In this document: positions 51,783-61,398 of the stretch, piece by piece
Layout: every line of letters starts with the position of its first letter
Position numbering within the stretch: position 1 is the stretch's first letter
Assembly: GCA_965262175.1 (NCBI GenBank)
Contig: CBDHES010000016.1
Coordinates: 1-64,000 of the forward strand
DNA length: 64,000 bases
Source: CADEDH01 sp965262175
GTDB taxonomy: Bacteria > Actinomycetota > Acidimicrobiia > Acidimicrobiales > SZUA-35
Direction of reading: 5' to 3'
The notes under the pieces: generated by a model
Databases searched by the model: none
The model's input: only the letters and a program-made list of their open reading frames with translations
Told to the model about the DNA's origin: nothing
Translations under genes and position numbers: made by a program

Positions 51783-53069
51783 ATGTCGAACTTCGTCGAC
51801 GAGTGCAACTTCTGTGCCCGGGGCGGTGACGGTGGGGCCGGCAGCGTGTCGTTCCGCCGGGAAGCCCACGTGCCCCGGGGCGGCCCCGACGGGGGCGACG
51901 GCGGCCACGGCGGCTCGGTCTGGTTGGAGGCCGATCGCAACGTGGCCTCCCTCCTCGCGTTCCGTGACCACCCCCACCGCATCGCCACCAGCGGGGCGCA
52001 TGGCCAGGGCAGCGGGAAGCACGGCAAGCGGGGCGTCGACATCGAGGTGAAGGTCCCGGTCGGGACGGTCGTCCTCGACCACGAGACCGGCCAGTTGTTG
52101 GCCGACCTGGCCCAGCCCGGCGACCGGTGGCTGGCGGCCCGGGGCGGGCGGGGTGGCCGGGGCAACGCCCGCTTCCTGTCCAACAAGCGGCGGGCTCCGG
52201 CCTTCGCCGAGCAGGGTGAGACCTGCCACGACCAGTGGTACCGGCTCGAGCTGAAACTGCTGGCCGACGTCGCCCTGGTCGGCTTCCCCAGCGCCGGCAA
52301 GAGCACGCTCATCTCCGTCATCTCGGCGGCCAAGCCCAAGATCGCCGACTACCCCTTCACCACGCTCGAGCCAAACCTGGGGGTGGTCCGGGTCGGGGGC
52401 CGTCGGGCCGGCAGCGAGTTCGAGTTCGTCGTCGCCGACCTCCCGGGGCTGATCGAGGGGGCGGCCGACGGTCACGGCCTCGGCCACCGGTTCCTCCGTC
52501 ACACCGAGCGAGCCCGGGTGCTCGTGTACCTCCTCGACCTGGCCAGCGTCGACGGCCCGAGCCCGGCCCGGCAGTTGGAGGTCCTCCGTCGAGAGCTGAT
52601 CCAGTACCGACCGGACCTGGCCGACCGTCCGAGCCTCGTCGTGGGGACCAAGGCCGACCAGCTCACCCCGAGCGACTGGGGTGACGAGGCCCCGGTCGAC
52701 CTGGCGATCTCGTCGGCCACGACCACCGGCATCGACCAGCTCACCTGGCGGATGGCCGATCTCGTCCGGGGCGCCCGGGCCGACGCCGAACCGGGGCCGG
52801 CGCCCAACCGCGACCCGATCGTCATCCACCGACCCGAGCCGGAGGGCGTCGCCGTCGTCCGGGAGGACGACGGCTCGTGGCGGGTCGTCAGCCGGCACGC
52901 CGAGCGGGCGGTGGCGCTGTCGGACATGTCCGACGTCGGCGCCCTCGACTACGCCCGGGGCCGTCTCGAACGGCTCGGGGTCAACCGGGCCCTACGGCGG
53001 GCCGGGGTCGGCGAGGGCGACGTCGTCCACATCGGCGACTTCTCGTTCGACTACGAGGTGGATCGGTGA
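51783..53069 (+). CDS. obg: Obg GTPase
   Basis: The 428-residue protein has the Gly-rich Obg fold (FVDECNFCARGGDGGAGSVS, RGGPDGGDGGHGGSVW). The G domain carries G1 GFPSAGKST, G3 DLPGLIEGAADGHGLG and G4 GTKADQL; the C-terminal OCT domain ends IGDFSFDYEVD. It is a ribosome-biogenesis GTPase. It normally follows rpmA directly, but the three pilus genes are inserted here. The stop overlaps proB. Confidence 0.95.
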   Translation: MSNFVDECNFCARGGDGGAGSVSFRREAHVPRGGPDGGDGGHGGSVWLEADRNVASLLAFRDHPHRIATSGAHGQGSGKHGKRGVDIEVKVPVGTVVLDHETGQLLADLAQPGDRWLAARGGRGGRGNARFLSNKRRAPAFAEQGETCHDQWYRLELKLLADVALVGFPSAGKSTLISVISAAKPKIADYPFTTLEPNLGVVRVGGRRAGSEFEFVVADLPGLIEGAADGHGLGHRFLRHTERARVLVYLLDLASVDGPSPARQLEVLRRELIQYRPDLADRPSLVVGTKADQLTPSDWGDEAPVDLAISSATTTGIDQLTWRMADLVRGARADAEPGPAPNRDPIVIHRPEPEGVAVVREDDGSWRVVSRHAERAVALSDMSDVGALDYARGRLERLGVNRALRRAGVGEGDVVHIGDFSFDYEVDR

Positions 53070-54211
53070 GGATCGTCGTCAAGATCGGCACCTCATCGCT
53101 GACCCGAGCCCTCGACGAGACCGACGAGATCGGCATCGATCCCCGGGCCGTGGCCAAGCTGGCCGCCGAGGTGGCCGAGCAGCGACGGCGCGGGCTCGAT
53201 GTCGTGATCGTGTCGAGCGCGGCGATCGCCGCCGGGCTCGGTCCGCTCGGGTTCGCCGGCCGCCGGCCCCGGGCCGAGGAGCTGCTCCGGGCGGCGTCGG
53301 CGATCGGCCAGATCACCCTCATGGCCACCTACCGGGAGGCGATGGCGGCCCACGGCCTGGAGATCGGGCAGGTTCTCCTCGCCCCGACCGACTTCTGGTA
53401 CCGCAACCGGTACCTGAAGAGCCGGGGCACGATCGAGGCGTTGCTGGGTCGAGGCATCGTGCCGGTGATCAACGAGAACGACGCCGTGGCCGACGACGAG
53501 ATCCGATTCGGCGACAACGACCGCTTGGCGGCGCTCGTCGCCCACCTCGTGAAGGCCGACCGGCTGATCCTGCTGACCGACACCGCCGGGTTGTTCACCG
53601 CCGACCCCCGGATCGACACCGAGGCATCCCTGATCGAGGAGATCATCGAGCTCGACCAGCGGTTCGAGGCGATGGCCGGCGGGCCCGGCTCGGCGGCCGC
53701 CCGGGGCGGGATGGCCTCCAAGCTCGGGGCGGCCCGAATGGCCACCTGGTCGGGGGTCGAGACCGTGATCGCTCAGGCCGATCGAGCCGGGGTGGTCGCC
53801 GACGCCGTGGCGGCCACGCCCGGGGTCGGGACGGTGTTCCGAGCGCGATCGGGTCGCCCGCTCCCGGCCCGAAAGCTGTGGATCGCCTTCGCCCAACCGT
53901 CGTCGGGCCGCATCGTCGTCGACGCCGGCGCCCGGCGGGCGCTGGAGGCCGGCCAAGCGTCGCTGCTGGCGGCCGGGATCACCGCCGTCGAGGGAACCTT
54001 CGCCGTCGACGACGCCGTGGAGCTGGTCGATGCCCGGTCCGAGGTGTTCGCCAAGGGCCGGGTCCGGTGGTCCAGCGACGACCTGACCCGCTACGCCGGC
54101 AAGCGAACTCGGGACCTCCCCGATGACCTCGTCGACGAGGTCGTCCACCGCGATGCCCTCGTGATCCTCCCGCCGGCCGGCGCGGCCGGAACCGGCCGGG
54201 ACGACGCCTGA
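53066..54211 (+). CDS. proB: Glutamate 5-kinase
   Basis: The 381-residue protein has an amino-acid-kinase domain (RIVVKIGTSSLT, VIVSSAAIAAGL, VPVINENDAVADDEIRFGDND) and a C-terminal PUA domain (SGRIVVDAGARRALEAGQAS). It catalyses the first step of proline synthesis. GTG at 53066 overlaps the obg stop (GTGA). Confidence 0.95.
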   Translation: MRIVVKIGTSSLTRALDETDEIGIDPRAVAKLAAEVAEQRRRGLDVVIVSSAAIAAGLGPLGFAGRRPRAEELLRAASAIGQITLMATYREAMAAHGLEIGQVLLAPTDFWYRNRYLKSRGTIEALLGRGIVPVINENDAVADDEIRFGDNDRLAALVAHLVKADRLILLTDTAGLFTADPRIDTEASLIEEIIELDQRFEAMAGGPGSAAARGGMASKLGAARMATWSGVETVIAQADRAGVVADAVAATPGVGTVFRARSGRPLPARKLWIAFAQPSSGRIVVDAGARRALEAGQASLLAAGITAVEGTFAVDDAVELVDARSEVFAKGRVRWSSDDLTRYAGKRTRDLPDDLVDEVVHRDALVILPPAGAAGTGRDDA

Positions 54212-54216
54212 CGCGA

Positions 54217-54247
54217 CCGGGGGGAGGCGCTGATGGCCTCCCCCCGG
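54217..54247. terminator. Bidirectional terminator between proB and pspA
   Basis: ccggggggaggc (54217-54228) pairs perfectly with gcctccccccgg (54236-54247) around a 7-base loop. It sits between the convergent proB and pspA genes and can serve both strands. Confidence 0.8.
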
Positions 54248-54277
54248 CATGTCGGGCTGTTCAGGTGTGGCGACGGC

Positions 54278-55096
54278 TCAGGCCGTGGTGCCCTCACCTT
54301 CGGTGGGGACGAAGGTCGGATCGGTGGCGACCTGAGGCTCGGAGGTGAGCTGGGGATCGCTGGCGGCTGGTGCCGCCTCCAGGCCCAGCTGCGACCGGAT
54401 CTCGCTCAGCCGGGACTGGGCCTCGACGTTGAGCGACGCCTGCTCCACCTCGAGCATCCGGCCCTCGATCGAGCTCTCCGACAGCTCGGCGGCGCCCTTG
54501 GCCCGGGCGTAGCGAGACTCGACCTTCTCCCGGATCTGCTCGAAGGACGGCACGTCCTCGCCGACCTTCTCGCTGAGCGAGGCCATGGCCTTGTTCAGCT
54601 GCTCCTGCATCTTGGCCTGATCGAGCTGCGACATCAGCTTCTGCTTCTCGGACAGCTTCTTCTGGAGCTGGGCCGAGTTCTGGTTGACAGCCTGCTTGGC
54701 CTGGTCGGCCGCCTGCGACGCCTGCAGGTGGAGGGCCTTGAGGTCCTCGACCTCCCGCTCGATGCCGATCATCCGGTTGGCGAACGCCTCGGCGGCGGTC
54801 GTGTACTGCGTCAGCTTCTCTTGATCGCCCTTGCGGTTGGCCTCATCGGCCATCATCACCGCCTGCCGGGCGTTGGCGCTGACCTTCTCGTACTCCTCCA
54901 TGGTCCGGTTGAGCCTGATCTCGGTCTGCTTCTGGTGGGCGATCACGTTGGCCGCCTGCTCCTTGAGCTGGCGGTGCTGCTGGTGGGCCTCCTGGATGGC
55001 CTGCTCCAGCTGGATCTTGGGGTCGGCCCGACGTTCGAAGTCGCTCGACGCCGAGGCCACGAGGTAGTTCCACCACCGTCTGAACAGCTTGATCAT
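54278..55096 (-). CDS. pspA: PspA/IM30-family membrane-stress protein
   Basis: ATG at 55096 overlaps the murJ stop (ATGA) and gives 272 residues. The start IKLFRRWWNYLVASASSDFE is the amphipathic membrane-binding helix. Long coiled-coils (QLEQAIQEAHQQHRQLKEQ, QKKLSEKQKLMSQLDQAKMQ) follow, with a disordered Pro/Thr-rich end. It would coat and stabilise the membrane, and being encoded after the lipid II flippase fits an envelope role. Confidence 0.9.
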   Translation of the reverse strand: MIKLFRRWWNYLVASASSDFERRADPKIQLEQAIQEAHQQHRQLKEQAANVIAHQKQTEIRLNRTMEEYEKVSANARQAVMMADEANRKGDQEKLTQYTTAAEAFANRMIGIEREVEDLKALHLQASQAADQAKQAVNQNSAQLQKKLSEKQKLMSQLDQAKMQEQLNKAMASLSEKVGEDVPSFEQIREKVESRYARAKGAAELSESSIEGRMLEVEQASLNVEAQSRLSEIRSQLGLEAAPAASDPQLTSEPQVATDPTFVPTEGEGTTA

Positions 55097-56730
55097 GGGT
55101 TCGATGCTAGCTGTGCCAGTGAACGAACGCCCTGCAGCCAGAGGGCCCCGACGAAAACCCCGCCCCCGATCGCCACGATGGCCATCGCGTCGAGCGGCGA
55201 CGGGAGTCCGAGGAGCCGGATCGCCCCCATCACGGCCCCCGAGGCGATGCAGGCGACGATGGTGAGGCGAGCCCAACCGGACCGGACCGGCCGTCCCAGC
55301 CGGCGGCGCAGCAGCCACCGCAGGAGCACCCATTCGGTCCAGGCGGCGACCGACGACCCGAGGGCCAGGCCGACCGCTCCCAGATGGGGCGGCCCGTCGG
55401 GGGCGTTGCGGACGTCGGCCGGCACCCGCTCCCAGGGCGGCCAGTGGGGGACGTCGTCGATCGACGTGATCACGTCGTCGGGCGAGACGAACAGCCAGTC
55501 GAGCTGGAGCATCGCCACCACGCTGACCACGACCGCCACCACGAGCCGGGCGACGGCGATCTTGGCCGGTCCCCGCACCTCGCCCAGGCTGTAGAGCGTG
55601 TTCTGGGTGATCCGGGCGGTCATGGCGGCCGGGAGGCCGAGGGCGAAGGCCGACACGATGAGGGCGACGGCCGTGACGTCGTTGGCCTCGAACCCCCGGC
55701 CGAACACCGACGACAGCCAGCCGTAGAGCCCATCGACCAGCGGTCGACCGGCGACCAGGTAGGCCGTGGTGACGAACCCGGCGGGGACCAGCACCCGGCG
55801 CAGGGCCGGCACCACCCGGGCCGACACGGCGGCCACCTCGCCCGACCGGCGCGACATCTCGGCCAGCTCGGTGGCGGCCACGCTGAAGCCGAACAGCGAG
55901 ATCGGCAGGACGTACAAGGGGAGGGCGAACCCGTAGGAGGCGAGGGCGCCGGCGACGAGGGCGGCGGCCAGGAAGGTGTCGACGAAGCTGGAGATCTGGA
56001 CGACACCCCGGGACCCGACCGCGGGGGCGAACCGGCCGAGGACGTCGCGAACCTCCGGGGTGCGGTGGAAGCCGAGTCGCAGGTCGGGCACCAGCCGCAT
56101 GACGGTCGGGAGCTGCACCATGAACTGGAGCACCCCGCCGGCCACGACGGCCCAAGCGAGGGACCGGGCGGTGTTGTCGAGCTCCCAGTCGTTGACGATG
56201 GCCACGGCCAGGATGGCGATCTGGACCCCGTTCCACACGACGGGCGCGGCGTAGGGGAGGAAGAACCGGCGGTGGCTGTTGAGGATCCCCAGGCACCAGG
56301 CCGACAGCACCAGGAAGCCGAGACCGATCGTCGTCGTCCTGGTCAGGGTGGCGGCCAGGTCGTACTGCTCACCCTCCCACGAGGTGAACAGCGACACGAT
56401 CGGCCCCGCCAAGAGCACGCCGAGGCCGACCAGGACGACGGTGGTGGCGGTCAGAAGCGTGGCGATGGCTCCGGCCAGCCGGTCGGCCTCCCGGCGGCGG
56501 CCCTCGGCATCGAGGCGGGCGTAGACCGGGATGAACGACGCCGACAGCGCCCCCTCACCGAGAAGGTTCTGCAGCACGTTGGGGATCCGCATGGCGAACC
56601 GGAAGGCATCGGTGACGGGGCCCACCCCGAGGGCCACCCCGAGGACGACCTCGCGCACGAGGCCCGCCACCCGCGACAGGAGGATGCCGGCGGCCACGAG
56701 GTTGGAGCCCCGGGCCAGGCGTCGGATCAC
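55093..56730 (-). CDS. murJ: MurJ lipid II flippase
   Basis: The 545-residue protein has about fourteen helices of the MOP/MviN type: NLVAAGILLSRVAGLVREVV, DAFRFAMRIPNVLQNLLGEG and ALSASFIPVYARLDAEG. It flips the peptidoglycan precursor lipid II across the membrane. The ATG at 56730 overlaps the AAA-gene stop, and its own stop overlaps pspA. There is no C-terminal pseudokinase, unlike mycobacterial MviN. Confidence 0.93.
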   Translation of the reverse strand: MIRRLARGSNLVAAGILLSRVAGLVREVVLGVALGVGPVTDAFRFAMRIPNVLQNLLGEGALSASFIPVYARLDAEGRRREADRLAGAIATLLTATTVVLVGLGVLLAGPIVSLFTSWEGEQYDLAATLTRTTTIGLGFLVLSAWCLGILNSHRRFFLPYAAPVVWNGVQIAILAVAIVNDWELDNTARSLAWAVVAGGVLQFMVQLPTVMRLVPDLRLGFHRTPEVRDVLGRFAPAVGSRGVVQISSFVDTFLAAALVAGALASYGFALPLYVLPISLFGFSVAATELAEMSRRSGEVAAVSARVVPALRRVLVPAGFVTTAYLVAGRPLVDGLYGWLSSVFGRGFEANDVTAVALIVSAFALGLPAAMTARITQNTLYSLGEVRGPAKIAVARLVVAVVVSVVAMLQLDWLFVSPDDVITSIDDVPHWPPWERVPADVRNAPDGPPHLGAVGLALGSSVAAWTEWVLLRWLLRRRLGRPVRSGWARLTIVACIASGAVMGAIRLLGLPSPLDAMAIVAIGGGVFVGALWLQGVRSLAQLASNP

Positions 56731-58187
56731 GTCTCCGAGGCGTCGGGGTCGGCCGACCGGTCGTCGGTCGACCCGCTGGCGGTCGGGGCTCCGTCGGTCT
56801 CGTTGGCGGTCGGCACCGAGGCGATGTCGATCGCCTCCAACGTGGTCAGTTCCTCATCGCTCGGCTCGGCGACGTCGATCAGTCGGGTGGCGTGGCGCGA
56901 CACGGACGCTTCGAACAGGTTCCGGGCCAGACGCCCGTTGCCGAAGCCGCGGCCCCGAGGGTGGGCGGCGAACCAGACCCGAGCCGCCTCGATGGCATCG
57001 TCGGTCAGGTGATAGGTGCCGTTGTCGGCGATGAGCTGGAGGATGGCCACCAGCTCATCGTCGGTGTAGTCCGGAAAGCGGATCGTCTTGGGGAACCGGC
57101 TCTGGAAGCCCGGGTTGGCCGCCACCAGCTCGGCCATCTCCTTCGGGTAACCGGCCAGGATGACGACCATCGAATCCCGGCGGTCCTCCACGTTCTTGAC
57201 CACGGCGTCGATCGCCTCCCGACCGAAGTCCCGCTCGCCGCCCCGGGTCAGCGAGTAGGCCTCGTCGATCAGGAGGACCCCACCGTCGGCTCGGTCGAAC
57301 ACCTCGGTGACCCGGGTTGCGGTCTGACCGACGAAGCCGGCCACCAGCCCGCTCCGGTCGACCTCGATCAGGTGGCCGCGCTCGACCACCCCAAGGCTCC
57401 GGTAGATGCGGGCGAGCAGCCGGGCGACCGTCGTCTTGCCGGTACCGGGGTTCCCGCTGAAGATCAGATGCTTGGTCTTGTCGACGACCGGGAGGTCTCG
57501 CTCGGTTCGGAGGCGTTGGACCCGGAGCAGCGCGCTCAGGAGCCGGACCTCCTCCTTGACCGCGTCGAGCCCGATCAGCGCGTCGAGCTCGGCCAGCACG
57601 TCCTCCAACGGCTCCGGCGGGCCGAGGTCGATCTCCGGTTCGTCGTCGGTCGCCACGGGGGCGGCGGCGGTCGTCGAGCCCGAGGCGGCCTCCTGGGGGC
57701 GACCGGTCGGCAACGCCGCCAGCAGAAGTCGCTGGTAGTCGACGAGGGCCTTCAACTCCTCCTCGGCGGCGAAGTCGTCGAGGTCGGCGACCACGTGGTA
57801 GGCGAGGGCCATCGCCTCGTCGTAGTAGGTCCGGGCCAGCTTCGTGCCCCGCCTCCCGTCGACGTCGCCAAGGGTCCGGAACAGGTCGGATGGCTTGGTC
57901 AGCCAGGTTCGTTTGCCGGCGACGAGCTGGTTGCGGCGGATCGCGTCGGGCGTGGTGACGCCCGGGATCAGGTGGTGCTTGGAGAACGCCGCGACCAGGG
58001 CCCAGAGCTCGTTGTCGGTATGGCGGCGGTCGACGTCGATGAACGCGGCACACAGGTTGAACGCTTCGAGCGTGGTGTCGGTGGCGATCTCGTCGGTGGC
58101 GTACGTCGTGCCCTCGGCGGCGACCCGGAGCGCAGCCCCGACCTCGGTCACGAAGCGCTCGACGGCGGCGGTCAACCCCTGATCCAT
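56727..58187 (-). CDS. CbxX/SpoVK-type AAA ATPase
   Basis: The 486-residue protein has an N-terminal helical region of about 190 residues of unknown role, then a CbxX/CfqX AAA domain: LDALIGLDAVKEEVRLLSAL, Walker A GNPGTGKTTVARL, Walker B GVLLIDEAYSL and the sensor region VVILAGYPKEM, with RFPKTIRFPDY. It is first of the cbxX-murJ-pspA operon, with ATGA overlaps at each junction. Its substrate is not known. Confidence 0.88.
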   Translation of the reverse strand: MDQGLTAAVERFVTEVGAALRVAAEGTTYATDEIATDTTLEAFNLCAAFIDVDRRHTDNELWALVAAFSKHHLIPGVTTPDAIRRNQLVAGKRTWLTKPSDLFRTLGDVDGRRGTKLARTYYDEAMALAYHVVADLDDFAAEEELKALVDYQRLLLAALPTGRPQEAASGSTTAAAPVATDDEPEIDLGPPEPLEDVLAELDALIGLDAVKEEVRLLSALLRVQRLRTERDLPVVDKTKHLIFSGNPGTGKTTVARLLARIYRSLGVVERGHLIEVDRSGLVAGFVGQTATRVTEVFDRADGGVLLIDEAYSLTRGGERDFGREAIDAVVKNVEDRRDSMVVILAGYPKEMAELVAANPGFQSRFPKTIRFPDYTDDELVAILQLIADNGTYHLTDDAIEAARVWFAAHPRGRGFGNGRLARNLFEASVSRHATRLIDVAEPSDEELTTLEAIDIASVPTANETDGAPTASGSTDDRSADPDASET

Positions 58188-58313
58188 GAAGGCCAGAGCG
58201 TAGTCGGCACCGTCGGGACCGGGTGCTTCGGTGACCGCCGACGATCGGAGGGGTCGGCCGACCCGGCAACCGTATTGACCCGGTGGTCAAGGCCTCTTGT
58301 ACGGTAGGGGCCC

Positions 58314-59213
58314 ATGACCTACCGATTCGACTCCGTCGACGCCGTCCGGCAAGGGCTCCGCTCCGTCGACTACCTGGCCGACGACTCGATCGCCGGCGTT
58401 GCCTTCCTGGCCGATCGCCTGGCCAAGCCCGTCCTGGTCGAGGGACCGGCCGGGACCGGGAAGACCCAGCTGGCAAAGTCGATCGCAGAGATGTCGGGCG
58501 CTCGCCTCATCCGTCTCCAGTGCTACGAGGGCCTCGACGAGTCCAAGGCGCTCTACGAGTGGAACTACAAGAAGCAGCTCCTCCGGATCCAGGTCTCCCA
58601 GGGTGACGAGGACACCTCGTGGGCCGACATCCAGGACGACATCTTCTCCGACGAGTTCCTGCTGCCCCGCCCGCTGCTCGAGGCCATCACCGCCGACGAT
58701 CCGGTCGTGTTGCTGATCGATGAGGTCGACCGGGTCGAGTTGGAGACCGAGGCGCTGCTCCTCGAGATCCTGTCCGACTACCAGGTGTCGATCCCCGAGC
58801 TGGGAACGATCGAGTCCAAGCAGATCCCCATGGTCTTCCTGACCTCGAACAACACCCGGGAGCTGTCGGAGGCCCTGAAGCGACGGTGCCTGTTCCTCCA
58901 TCTCGACTACCCGGAGATGGAGCGGGAGAAGGAGATCGTGCTCACCAAGGTCCCCGACATCACCGAGAAGCTGGCCGAGCAGGTCGCCCGCATCGTCCGC
59001 TCGGTTCGTGGCCTGGAGCTGAAGAAGCACCCCTCGGTGTCGGAGACCCTCGACTGGGCCCGGACGCTGGTCATCCTCGGCATCGACCACGTCGACGAGA
59101 AGCAGGCCGTCGAGACGGTCAACATCCTCCTCAAGTACCGGTCCGACATCGACAAGGCGATGAAGGAGTTCAGCACCAACTCCCAGGCCGTCTTCGCCGA
59201 CGGCGGCTCGTAG
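58314..59213 (+). CDS. MoxR-family AAA ATPase
   Basis: The 299-residue AAA+ protein has Walker A EGPAGTGKTQLAKS, Walker B VVLLIDEVDRVE and sensor 1 VFLTSNNTREL. MoxR ATPases act as chaperones for metal or protein complexes with VWA partners; the VWA gene follows after 16 bases. It resembles the CoxD branch in sequence order. The insertion target is unknown. ATG at 58314 has no strong upstream site. Confidence 0.9.
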   Translation: MTYRFDSVDAVRQGLRSVDYLADDSIAGVAFLADRLAKPVLVEGPAGTGKTQLAKSIAEMSGARLIRLQCYEGLDESKALYEWNYKKQLLRIQVSQGDEDTSWADIQDDIFSDEFLLPRPLLEAITADDPVVLLIDEVDRVELETEALLLEILSDYQVSIPELGTIESKQIPMVFLTSNNTRELSEALKRRCLFLHLDYPEMEREKEIVLTKVPDITEKLAEQVARIVRSVRGLELKKHPSVSETLDWARTLVILGIDHVDEKQAVETVNILLKYRSDIDKAMKEFSTNSQAVFADGGS

Positions 59214-59229
59214 GAAAGGCCCGGCCCCG

Positions 59230-60714
59230 ATGACCTCCGTCGACCCAACCCCCGAGCTGGTCACCGACCCGCTGTTCGACCTGCTGGAGGGGTTCGTCGT
59301 CGAGCTCCGGTCGGCCGGGATCCCGGTTTCGCTGTCGGAGAACATCGACGCTGCCGAGGCGGTCCGCCACATCCCGCTCGAGGATCGCAACGCCTTCAAG
59401 TACGCACTGGCCGCCACCCTGGTCAAGAACGACGCCCACTGGAAGACGTTCGAGACCCTCTTCGAGGTCTACTTCTCGCTTCGGGGCAAGGAGTACGCAC
59501 TCGACGGCGACGAGGACGGCGACCCGTTCGGCGACCTCGACCTCGATCTCGACGAGGGCGAAGAGCAGGGGCAGGGTCCCGGCGACGGTCAGGGCGGCGG
59601 CGATGGCCTCACCCCCGAAGAGCTGGCCGAGCTGCTCTACCAGGCGCTCCTCCGGGGCGACGACACGCTCATGCGGGCCATCGCCCGCCAGGCGGTGAAG
59701 CGGTTTGCCGGGATGGAGCCGGGCCGGCCGGTCGGCGGCACCTACTACCTCTACCGGACGCTCCGGAACCTCGACCTCGACGGTGTGCTCGACCGCCTGA
59801 TGGACCAGGCCCGCGACGATGCCCCCGATGGGCTGAGCCCCTTTGAGGAGCGGCTCGAGAAGGACGAGTTCGAGTCCCGGATCGAGAAGCTCCGAAAGGA
59901 GATCGAGGCCGAGATCCGTCGCCGGTTGGTCGCCGATCGGGGCGCCGAGGCGATGGCCAAGACGCTGCGCAAGCCGTTGCCGGAAGACGTCGACTTCATG
60001 CACGCCAGCCGGGAGGAGATGACGGCCCTCCGGCGGGCCATCTATCCGCTCACCCGGAAGCTGGCCGTCCGCCTGGCTCGGAAGCGGCGCCACAAGCGCA
60101 AGGGCCCGCTCGACTTCCGGAACACGGTTCGGCACTCGCTCAGCTACGGCGGGGTGCCGGCCGAGCCCAAGTTTCGGCACCCGAAGCCGGCCAAGCCGGA
60201 GATCTTCGTCGTGGCCGACATATCGGGATCGGTGGCGGCCTTCGCCCGGTTCACCCTGCACCTGGTGTACGCCATCTCCAGCCAGTTCAGCCGGGTCCGG
60301 GCGTTCGTGTTCATCGACGGCCTCGACGAGGTCACCGAGTTCTTCGAGGGCGTCGACGACATCACCGAGGCCATCCACCGGGTCAACACCGAGGCCGACG
60401 TGGTGTGGGTCGATGGCCACTCCGACTACGGCCATGCGCTCGAAGTGTTCTGGGAGAACTACGGCAAAGAGGTCGGCCCCAAGACGACGGTGCTGATCCT
60501 GGGCGATGCCCGCAACAACTACCACGCCTCCCAGGCCTGGATCACCAAGGAGATCCAGCGCAAGGCCCGCAAGCTGTTCTGGCTCAACCCCGAGCCGCAG
60601 GCCTACTGGAACACCGGCGACTCGATCGTCGGTGAGTACGGAGCGTACTGCGACGGGACCTTCGAGGTCCGCAACCTGCGTCAGCTCGAACGGTTCGTCG
60701 ACAACCTGGTCTGA
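59230..60714 (+). CDS. CoxE-like VWA-domain protein
   Basis: The 494-residue protein has an N-terminal helical region (LFDLLEGFVVELRSAGIPVS), a very acidic Gly-rich insert (GDEDGDPFGDLDLDLDEGEE), and a C-terminal VWA domain with the MIDAS motif DISGSVAAF. It pairs with MoxR ATPases in complex maturation. Its partner gene is immediately upstream. No carbon monoxide dehydrogenase genes are in the window. Confidence 0.87.
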   Translation: MTSVDPTPELVTDPLFDLLEGFVVELRSAGIPVSLSENIDAAEAVRHIPLEDRNAFKYALAATLVKNDAHWKTFETLFEVYFSLRGKEYALDGDEDGDPFGDLDLDLDEGEEQGQGPGDGQGGGDGLTPEELAELLYQALLRGDDTLMRAIARQAVKRFAGMEPGRPVGGTYYLYRTLRNLDLDGVLDRLMDQARDDAPDGLSPFEERLEKDEFESRIEKLRKEIEAEIRRRLVADRGAEAMAKTLRKPLPEDVDFMHASREEMTALRRAIYPLTRKLAVRLARKRRHKRKGPLDFRNTVRHSLSYGGVPAEPKFRHPKPAKPEIFVVADISGSVAAFARFTLHLVYAISSQFSRVRAFVFIDGLDEVTEFFEGVDDITEAIHRVNTEADVVWVDGHSDYGHALEVFWENYGKEVGPKTTVLILGDARNNYHASQAWITKEIQRKARKLFWLNPEPQAYWNTGDSIVGEYGAYCDGTFEVRNLRQLERFVDNLV

Positions 60715-60873
60715 GCGGGCGAACCGGCCAAAAGTCCCATCTCGGACCGCCTCCGATCGGCGTTGCCTGACGGAGTACGAGATGTGACCCTGCTCGTTGG
60801 CACCGTGCCGATCACGCCGATCGCGACCATCGTCCCCGACGCATGGGGTGTCGACCGTGGTTATCCTCACGCC

Positions 60874-61398
60874 GTGGCACCCTCTCTGGAGGATCGGCTG
60901 GCCGCAGGCGACGAATCAGCGCTGCAGGACCTCTTTGCCGAGCACGGCCCGCTTGTCATGGGCCTTGCTCGTCGTCTGGTTGGCGGCGACGCCGAGGACC
61001 TCACGCAGCAGGTCTTTCTCGATGCCTGGCGTTCCCGTCACCGGTTCGATCCCAGCAAGGGCTCGGCCGCAGCCTGGCTGACCGGGATCACCCGATTCAA
61101 GGCCATCGACCACTGGCGGGCTGCCGACCGTCGCCCATCGACGCCGAGCGCCGAGGCTGGCGAGTTGGAGTCGGTCGAGGCCGACGTCGATCAGGTGGTC
61201 GATCACCTGATCGTGACCCGGGCGCTCGAGGCGCTCCCGCCGGTCCGGCGGGAGGTCGTCGAGCTCGGGTTCTATCATGATCTGACCCACCCGGAGATCG
61301 CCGAGAAGCTGCGCATCCCCTTGGGGACGGTCAAGAGCCACATGCGACGAGGTCTCGAAGCACTGAACCGAGAGTTGGGGGTCAGCCGTGAGCGATGA
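60874..61398 (+). CDS. ECF sigma factor
   Basis: GTG at 60874 gives 174 residues (earlier in-frame starts exist). Region 2 is DLTQQVFLDAWRSRHRFDP with AAAWLTGITRFKAIDHWRAA; region 4 is YHDLTHPEIAEKLRIPLGTV then KSHMRRGLEAL. It is a group IV sigma factor of the SigK-like type. The following gene is its membrane anti-sigma factor, overlapping by 11 bases. Confidence 0.9.
   Translation: MAPSLEDRLAAGDESALQDLFAEHGPLVMGLARRLVGGDAEDLTQQVFLDAWRSRHRFDPSKGSAAAWLTGITRFKAIDHWRAADRRPSTPSAEAGELESVEADVDQVVDHLIVTRALEALPPVRREVVELGFYHDLTHPEIAEKLRIPLGTVKSHMRRGLEALNRELGVSRER

Noticed and set aside
54278..56296. A 672-codon frame fusing PspA to an upstream extension
   Set aside because: The extension is antisense-type Arg/Pro-rich shadow of murJ; the real PspA starts at 55096 with its amphipathic helix and an ATGA overlap.
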